Shown: in pieces, positions 55,501 through 64,000 of the stretch | Numbering within the stretch: the stretch's first letter is position 1 | How the letters are laid out: the number at the start of each line of letters is the position of its first letter | Source of the DNA: Brassica napus | Lineage: Eukaryota > Streptophyta > Magnoliopsida > Brassicales > Brassicaceae | Direction: 5' to 3' | NCBI RefSeq assembly: GCF_020379485.1 | Contig: NC_063452.1 | Location: 39,930,208 to 39,994,207, forward strand | Length of the DNA stretch: 64,000 nucleotides | Made by a program: the position numbers and the translations under genes | The notes under the pieces: generated by a model | Databases searched by the model: none | What the model was told of the DNA's origin: nothing | What the model saw: only the letters and a program-made list of their open reading frames with translations

Positions 55501-58500
55501 ATGGCTGGCTCCGGGACTATTTACGAGTTGCGGAAGTGGATGTATATGCATAGAGATGCTAACGGGAGAGTGACGAAAGAATACCTTGCGGGTCTGGAGA
55601 CATTTATGCATCAAGCAGATTCAACACCGCTCGCCCAAGAAAGTGGTAAGATGTTCTGTCCTTGTCGGAAATGCAACAATTCGAAACTGGCAAACCGTGA
55701 AAATGTTTGGAAGCATTTAATAAATAGAGGTTTCACAGCAAATTACTATATCTGGTTTCAACATGGAGAAGGTTTTAATTATGATCAGAATGAAGCTAGT
55801 AGTAGTAATAGCAATTTTCAGGAAAAAGAACCGGTTGATCATCATTTGCATAATGAACATAGTTACCATCAGGAGGAGATGGTAGATTATGATAGGGTTC
55901 ATGATATGGTAGCTGATGCATTCGTAGCTCATGATGAAGATGAAAAACCTAATATAGATGCAAAAAAGTTTTACGAAATGTTAAACGCGGCGAATCAACC
56001 ACTTTACAGTGGTTGTAGAGAAGGTCTCTCTAAATTGTCGTTAGCTGCTAGAATGATGAATATTAAAACTGATCACAATCTACCTGAAAGTTGCATGAAC
56101 GAATGGGCGGACTTGTTTAAAGAGTATTTGCCGGAAGACAATGTGTCTGCTGATTCTTATTATGAGATTCAGAAACTGGTTTATAGTCTTGGGTTGCCTT
56201 CGGAGATGATAGATGTTTGCATCGACAACTGCATGATCTATTGGGGAGATGATGAGAAGCTAGAAGAATGTCGATTCTGCAAGAAGCCACGATTCAAGCC
56301 GCAAGGACGGGGACGTAATAGGGTACCGTACCAAAGGATGTGGTACCTACCAATTACAGACAGATTGAAAAGATTGTATCAATCAGAGCAGACTGCTGGA
56401 AAGATGAGATGGCATGCCGAGCATACTCAGACGGATGGTGAGATGACTCATCCATCAGATGCAAGAGCCTGGAAACATTTCAACAAAGTACATCCAGATT
56501 TCGCTAGCAATATCCGGAATGTGTATCTCGGATTATGCACAGATGGATTTAGTCCGTTCGGAATGTCAGGGAGACAATATTCATTGTGGCCAGTCTTTCT
56601 TACTCCATACAACCTGCCACCGGAGATGTGCATGCAACGGGAGTTACTATTCTTGACCATATTAATACCTGGTCCGAACCATCCAAAAAGGTCCCTGGAT
56701 GTTTTCCTACAACCACTGATAAAAGAGTTGAAGGATTTGTGGTCAACAGGGGTGAGGACGTATGACTGTTCAACGAAGACGAATTTTACGATGCGAGCGA
56801 TGCTTTTGTGGACCATAAGTGATTTCCCTGCCTATGGGATGTTGTCTGGATGGACTACACATGGGAGATTAGCTTGTCCATATTGTAATGGAACGACAGA
56901 TGCGTTTCAACTGAAGAATGGTAGGAAGACAAGTTGGTTTGATTGTCACCGTCGATTTCTTCCCATTGGCCATCCTTACCGAAGAAACAAGAATTTGTTT
57001 AGGCACAAAAGGGTTGTGAGAGACACTCCTCCTCCATATCTAACTGGAGAACAAATTGAAGCGCAAATCGACTACTACGGAGCTAACGAAACAGTTCGTT
57101 GGGGTGGTAATTGGCATGTCCCTCGTAATATGCCAGATTCTTACGGTGTTCATCACAACTGGCACAAGAAGAGTATATTTTGGGAGTTGCCATATTGGAA
57201 GGATCTTCTTCTGCGCCACAACCTCGATGTGATGCATATAGAGAAGAATTTCTTTGAGAACATCATGAATACAATATTGAATGTCCCAGGGAAGACAAAA
57301 GACAACATAAAATCGAGGTTGGACTTGCCGGATATTTGCTCAAGAAGCGAGTTACATATTAAAAGCAATGGACAAGTTCCCGTTCCGATATTCAGATTAT
57401 CTTCAGAAAAAAAGTCGGTGTTGTTCAACTGGGTGGCATCAGAAGTGAAGTTCCCCGATGGGTATGTTTCGAATCTCTCTAGATGTGTTGAAAAGGGTCA
57501 AAAGTTCTCCGGGATGAAGAGTCATGATTGTCATGTATTTATGCAACGACTACTGCCCTTTGCATTTGCGGAGCTACTTCCAACAAACGTACATGAAGCA
57601 CTTGCAGGTACGTAGTGTATTATATCACAATAATTTACAAAATAATATATGACTAACAATGTGTTTAATTTTTTTTTGAATATAAAAGGCATTGGAGCAT
57701 TTTTCAGGGATCTGAGCACACGCACTCTTAAAGAAGAAGTTGTGGAACAGCTTCAGGAGAACATTCCCATCTTATTGTGCAACTTGGAGAAGATATTTCC
57801 TCCCGGATTTTTTGACGTCATGGAGCATCTAGCTGTCCACCTCCCATATGAGGCATTGCTTCGTGGACCTGTACATTACGGATGGATGTATCAGTATGAG
57901 CGAGCCATGAAATATTTGAAGGGAAAAGCAAAGAACCTCGCCAAAGTTGAAGGTTCTATAATTGCTGGAAGTTTGACGGAAGAAGTTTCTCACTTCACAT
58001 CGTACTACTTTGCGTCAAAAGTACGTACACGGAGAAGAGCTCCAAGAAGATATGATGATGGTGGTGTTGCGCCAACATATGCAGTTGCTGGTGTTCCAGA
58101 CATCTTTAGCCAGATTGGGCGACTCGGTGGGAAGTCTAAAGAGGTTTGGTGGTCGAGTGAACAAGACGCTCATAGTGCACACACCTATATTCTACTCAAT
58201 TGCGAAGATCCATTGATGCGTTATTTTGAAAGGTAACATATATTGACACTTCGAAACACATATAAGTATAATTAATTGTATAATTGCGAGAGATTCATTC
58301 CTATAAAATGTGATTTTACAGCCTATTTGTTTCTCAAGTCGAAGAAACATTTCCTGGTATATCCACAAGTGACGTAGACAAAAGGAAAGATCAACACTTC
58401 ATTAAGTGGTTGCGGAATCAGGTATTAACTAAAACTTTTTTTTCATACATTATCTGTATTTCATTAACATTCTCTTTATTTTTGCAGGTTGATTATGACG

Positions 58501-59162
58501 ACGACGATGCAGATTATCCTAAGTGGTTACACGAAGTAATTCAATCTCCACTTGTAAAGGTCACCACATCACAGATGTATTTCACACGAGGCTATACTTT
58601 TCATACATATGACTATGGTAGACAGCGGGCGACCAGTAACTATGGAATATGTGTGAAAGGGGAAACAGATTTCTACGGGATCTTGACGGAGATTATTGAA
58701 GTCGAATTTCCAGGGATACTGAAGCTGAAATGCATCCTCTTCAAATGTGAATGGTTCGACCCCGTCGTCAACAGAGGTGTTCGGTCTAACAAATTCGGTG
58801 TAGTTGATGTCAACGGTGGACGAAGGTACAACAAATTCAAGCCTTTCATCTTAGCTTCACAAGCAGACCAAGTTAGCTTCCTTCCATACCCTCGGATGAG
58901 AGATTCAGGTATAAATTGGTTAGCAGTAATCAAAGTTACACCTCGAGGACGAATCATCAGTGGAGAAGAACCACCATTGCAAGAAGAACAGATAAATGAA
59001 GTTGAGGAACCTGAACAAGAAATTGATGACATCATTCTCATTGATCCGCATAATCAGTACGAAGATCTTACCGATGATGCCACAGACGAAGCTGTTGAAG
59101 ACGAGTTTAATGAAAATGATGATGTTTCTAGTGATGACGAGAATGTCGATGTATCCGATTGA
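55501..59162 (+). CDS. CACTA transposase, TNPD/TNP2 type (four exons, open)
   Basis: Exons are 55501-57607, 57689-58232, 58322-58421 and 58488-59162, with GT-AG introns. The joined frame has no stop and gives 1141 residues. Domains in order are a transposase-associated N-terminal region (about 5-90, with CPCRKCNN), the TNP2-like transposase core (about 335-545, NVYLGLCTDGFSPFG to CPYCNG), and LDVMHIEKNFFENIM near 572. Then come DUF4218 (about 675-800, PPGFFDVMEHLAVHLPYEA) and DUF4216 (about 980-1060), followed by an Asp/Glu-rich tail. It catalyses excision and reinsertion of CACTA elements. An in-frame ATG exists at 55447; I chose 55501 because the family homology begins there. After the stop, four copies of a GTTTGTTTTATGAATAAG unit form a 3'-UTR repeat (about 59170-59265). 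Confidence 0.9.
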
Positions 59163-59289
59163 TGTATTTGTTTTATGAATAAGATGAGAGTTTGTTTTAT
59201 GAATAAGATAATGTGGGGTTTGTTTTATGAATAAGGTAATGTGGGAGTTTGTTTTATGAATAAGCAGATGTGGGAATTGTGGTTTGGAA

Positions 59290-60290
59290 TGGAAATAAAG
59301 ATGGGGTTTGGAATATATGAAGTAGAAAATAAGGAATATGGGGTTTGGGGTTTCGGGTTTCGGGTTTTGGATTCTGGGGATTTAAACATAACAGTCGTTA
59401 ATTCCACGTAAGCTTAAATCGTCGTAAAGTCCTCGTATTCCAACGAGTAAATAACGACGAAGGACTCGTTAATTCCACGTAGGACTAAATCGTCGTAAAT
59501 ACCACGTAGGTTGAATTCGTCGTAAAAACTACGTAGGATGAAATTGTCGTAAATATAACGTAACAAAACGAGGAAATAACGAAGAAACCTAAAAATAAAT
59601 ATGGGGTTTGGAATATATGAAGTAGAAAATAAGGAATATGGGATTTGGGGTTTGGGGTTTCAGGTTTCGGGTTTCGGGCTTGGGGTTTCGGGTTTTGGGG
59701 TTTCGGGTTTTGGATTTCGGGTTTCGGGTTTTGGGTTTTTGGTTTCGGGTTTGGGGTTTGGGGTTTAGGGGTTCGGGGTTTGGGGTTTCGGGTTTTAGAT
59801 TTCGAGTTTTGGGTTTCGGGTTTCGGGTTTCGGGTTTGGGGTTCTAGGGATTTAACCATAACACTCGTTAAAAATTACGACGAAACTTAAAATTTAATAT
59901 GGGGTTTGGAATATATGAAGTAGAAAATTAAAGATGGGGGTTTGGGTTTCGGGTTTTGGGTTTCGGGTTTGGGGGTTGGGGCTTGGGGTTTCGGGTATGG
60001 GGTTTCGGGTTTCGGGTTTGGGTTTCGGGTTTCGGGTTTTGGATTCTAGGGATTTAAACATAACACTCGTTAATTCCACGTAAGCACAAATCGTCGTAAA
60101 GTCCTCGTAGGATGAAATCGTCGTAACTACCACGTAAAATGATTTAAACAAAACACTCGTTAATTCCACGTAAGCACAAATCGTCGTAAAGACCACGTAA
60201 ACGGATTTATACATAAACCCGTTAATTCCACGTAAGTATAAATCGTCGTAAATATCTCGTAGTGTACAAACTTGAAAAAAAAAGGAAAAG
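59290..60290. repeat. Three tandem ~300-bp blocks with telomere-like TTTCGGG minisatellites inside the CACTA element
   Basis: Blocks starting about 59300, 59598 and 59897 each open with ATGGGGTTTGGAATATATGA, run into GGGTTTCGGGTTTTGGGG-type repeats, then GATTTAAACATAACACTCG and AATTCCACGTAAGC motifs. The middle block has the longest array (about 59640-59850). Long frames on both strands here (rich in GFRVLGF or NPKPET) come from the 7-bp repeat and are not genes. Confidence 0.85.
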
Positions 60291-60744
60291 GAGAGAAATA
60301 CCAGATTAACATGTGGCAAGACTTCCAGCAATTATAATACGTAAGTCTCGCCCAAATGAATTCTAATATCTTCTCCTTTTCCTATTTTTTTCAAATATTT
60401 ATAATTTGAATAGGATTTTTTTGAGGATTGTGATTTGAGATAAGGTGTGATTTGGGAGTTTGTGTGTGGTTTGAGAGTGAGAGTTGTGGGTATATTTATA
60501 GGAAAGCAAGCCTCGTTAATTCCTCGTAAGGTAAATCGTCGTTAATACCTCGTATAAAAAAACACGGGCCTTTGTGATTCCTCGCAATTTCCTCGTAAAA
60601 AAAAAACGGGCCTTTGTAACTGCTCGCTATTTCGTCGTAAAATTACGAGGAATTTGCGGCGATATGTAATCTTATATATACACCCGAGCGCTCACTCTTT
60701 TTTTCCTCTCTACTTCCTCTCTACTTCCTCTCCATTTCGTAGCA
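60291..60744 (+). promoter_or_regulatory. Spacer and upstream region of the CACTA accessory gene
   Basis: Bases 60500-60665 carry more CGTCGTTAAT/CTCGTAA motifs like the subterminal repeats. A TATATATACACC at about 60673-60684 is TATA-like, about 65 bp before the ATG at 60745. A CT-rich leader (60695-60735) follows. Confidence 0.5.
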
Positions 60745-62612
<1,868 letters not shown>

Positions 62613-62769
62613 TTTTTTTTTTTGGTTGTTGTATTATATAAATTCAAAACTTATTTATATATAAAATATTTTCATATTGATTTATTTTTATTTTGAATTT
62701 TAATTTATTATTAAATTAAATAATTTTAATTATTTTTTAATTATATTTTTAAATTCTGTAAAATAATAA

Positions 62770-63225
62770 AAACGAAGTAAATTCGTAGCCAATGTACGAC
62801 CTCTTTACGTGGAAACCTTACGAGGAAATGACGAGAAACATTTAACGAGTATTTTACGAGGAAATAACGAGGAAAATTTTACGACCATTTTACGAGGAAA
62901 TCATTTCGTGGTTGTTACGTGTATTTTGCGAGGAAACTCTTTCAAGGTATTTACGTGCAGGTTACGAGGAACTATTTTCGAGGTATTTACGAGGTATTAT
63001 AGCGATGTCCTTACGTGGAATATTGACGTGGTCTTTACGACGAATCGTCCTACTTCGTCTTTACGACGAAATATATTCCTCGCTAAGTTAAGACAAATTA
63101 GCAAGGAAATATGTGTTACGACAGACGTGTAACGAGCAAACGCGTTTCCTCGCTAATTCGTCGTAAAGCCTCTTTTACGACGAATTAGCGAGGAAAACCG
63201 CCCTCGTTAAGATTATGTTTTCTTG
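62770..63225. repeat. CACTA 3' subterminal repeats
   Basis: At least fifteen ACGAGGAAAT/TTTACGACGA-type motifs in both orientations fill the last 450 bp before the terminal inverted repeat. Their consensus matches the 5' subterminal block. Confidence 0.75.
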
Positions 63226-63233
63226 TAGTGAAT

Positions 63234-64000
63234 CAATTATTGAGGAGCCGTTGAAGGGGGTTGAGGGTAGTATGCTCTCTGGTAGCGTTGGAACAAGAGG
63301 TACATGTTCATGAAAATTTGTGATGCTCATAGATTTCCTATGTTTTGAAGCCGTGTAGGTGAGTTTACCGAATTGGGTCGTTTGACCATTACCTTTGTTA
63401 CTCCTGACTAATGTGTTTCTTGTGATCATAACTGTTACATGCTCAGTATTGCTTGTAAGGAGAGAGATTGGCGAGGGATCCGTTAATTCTTCTGAAGAAG
63501 TGGAGATGGATATCCTTCTTGGTGAGTTGGGAGGCCTTGCTCCCTAGCGTATATGGGCTATGTTTCCTTTCATGAGAATTTATTTTTGCCCGCTCTTTCA
63601 AAACGCGGCTAGTTGATATTAAAGAACATACTAAATTTCAGGATTTGCCAAATTCTGAAGGTTTTTTTTTTTGCAAAAAGACTCAAAATTCAAAGTGAAA
63701 AAAAACTAACCTATGATTTTTTTGGAATTTTCATTTGCCCTATTCACCCCAAAAGTTCGAATTATTCAAGAAAATACAACTACTTATTTTACTTTATCAG
63801 TCTCATCTTCATCAAGTATTTATAACATTGACATTGCCATGAATACACCAACCACCATGAACAACCAATTTGAAGCTCTTAATGCACCGTAAAATTGATT
63901 TTTTCTCCTCCTATCTCATTTCTTATGCACTAAAACAACATCTCTTTCACTTTCTCTCTATATTCATAAAAAAAATCCCAAGATTAACAAGTGGGTCGCT
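63234..64000. other. Flank after the CACTA element, no recognised gene
   Basis: Bases 63234-63560 continue the sequence interrupted at 55065 and read like degraded coding DNA without a recognised domain. Bases 63600-64000 are AT-rich. No host gene is visible before the window ends. Confidence 0.4.

Noticed and set aside
59638..59890. Gly/Phe-rich and Pro/Lys-rich frames
   Set aside because: They translate the 7-bp TTTCGGG repeat in both directions.

Overview
The window looks like nuclear DNA from a Brassica-type crucifer (Brassicaceae, probably tribe Brassiceae). Five host genes read as close relatives of a run of Arabidopsis thaliana chromosome 5 genes, recalled from memory as about At5g51960 to At5g52020 and in the same order. 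They are an FMC1-like LYR-family mitochondrial protein, NAD-dependent sorbitol dehydrogenase, the CCCH/WD40 protein ZFWD, the drought/cold regulator CBF4 (DREB1D), and a second DREB-type AP2 factor like ERF025. A sixth small minus-strand gene, at 25010-25210, is a tentative call.

Layout. Bases 1-10496 hold the first three genes. The FMC1-like gene has a 2.9 kb Helitron in its only coding intron, and that Helitron carries a decayed class III peroxidase exon. Sorbitol dehydrogenase (+) and ZFWD (-) converge, 349 bp apart. ZFWD has a net one-base deletion in exon 1. Bases 12353-21041 are a complete non-autonomous LTR retrotransposon with a 5-bp target duplication. Its LTRs contain a palindromic 20-bp tandem array, and its interior contains a 2.6 kb array of a related 35-bp unit. 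Bases 21135-23124 are Helitron-like, LINE and hAT-MITE debris in front of CBF4 (-, 23536-24198). A solo LTR with a nested hAT MITE fills 26189-28411. The ERF025-like gene lies at 30624-31337 (-).

From 31.7 kb to the end I see no host gene, only transposable elements. In order these are a long-TIR element, a decayed Copia element (minus strand), a full-length but decayed LINE whose 5' junction was tandemly duplicated after insertion, a Stowaway-like MITE cluster, a TRIM element, an Athila-like solo LTR, and an 8.2 kb CACTA (En/Spm) transposon. The CACTA element has perfect 15-bp ends, a 3-bp target duplication and an open transposase gene. Its accessory gene differs from an open frame by one base.

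The host genes do not form a pathway; they are neighbours by ancestral synteny. CBF4-like and ERF025-like are both stress-type AP2 regulators. The main story is how insertions expanded a compact gene block. Many insertion boundaries could be set to the base from target-site duplications. The most unusual structure is the pair of related palindromic arrays in the LTR retrotransposon.
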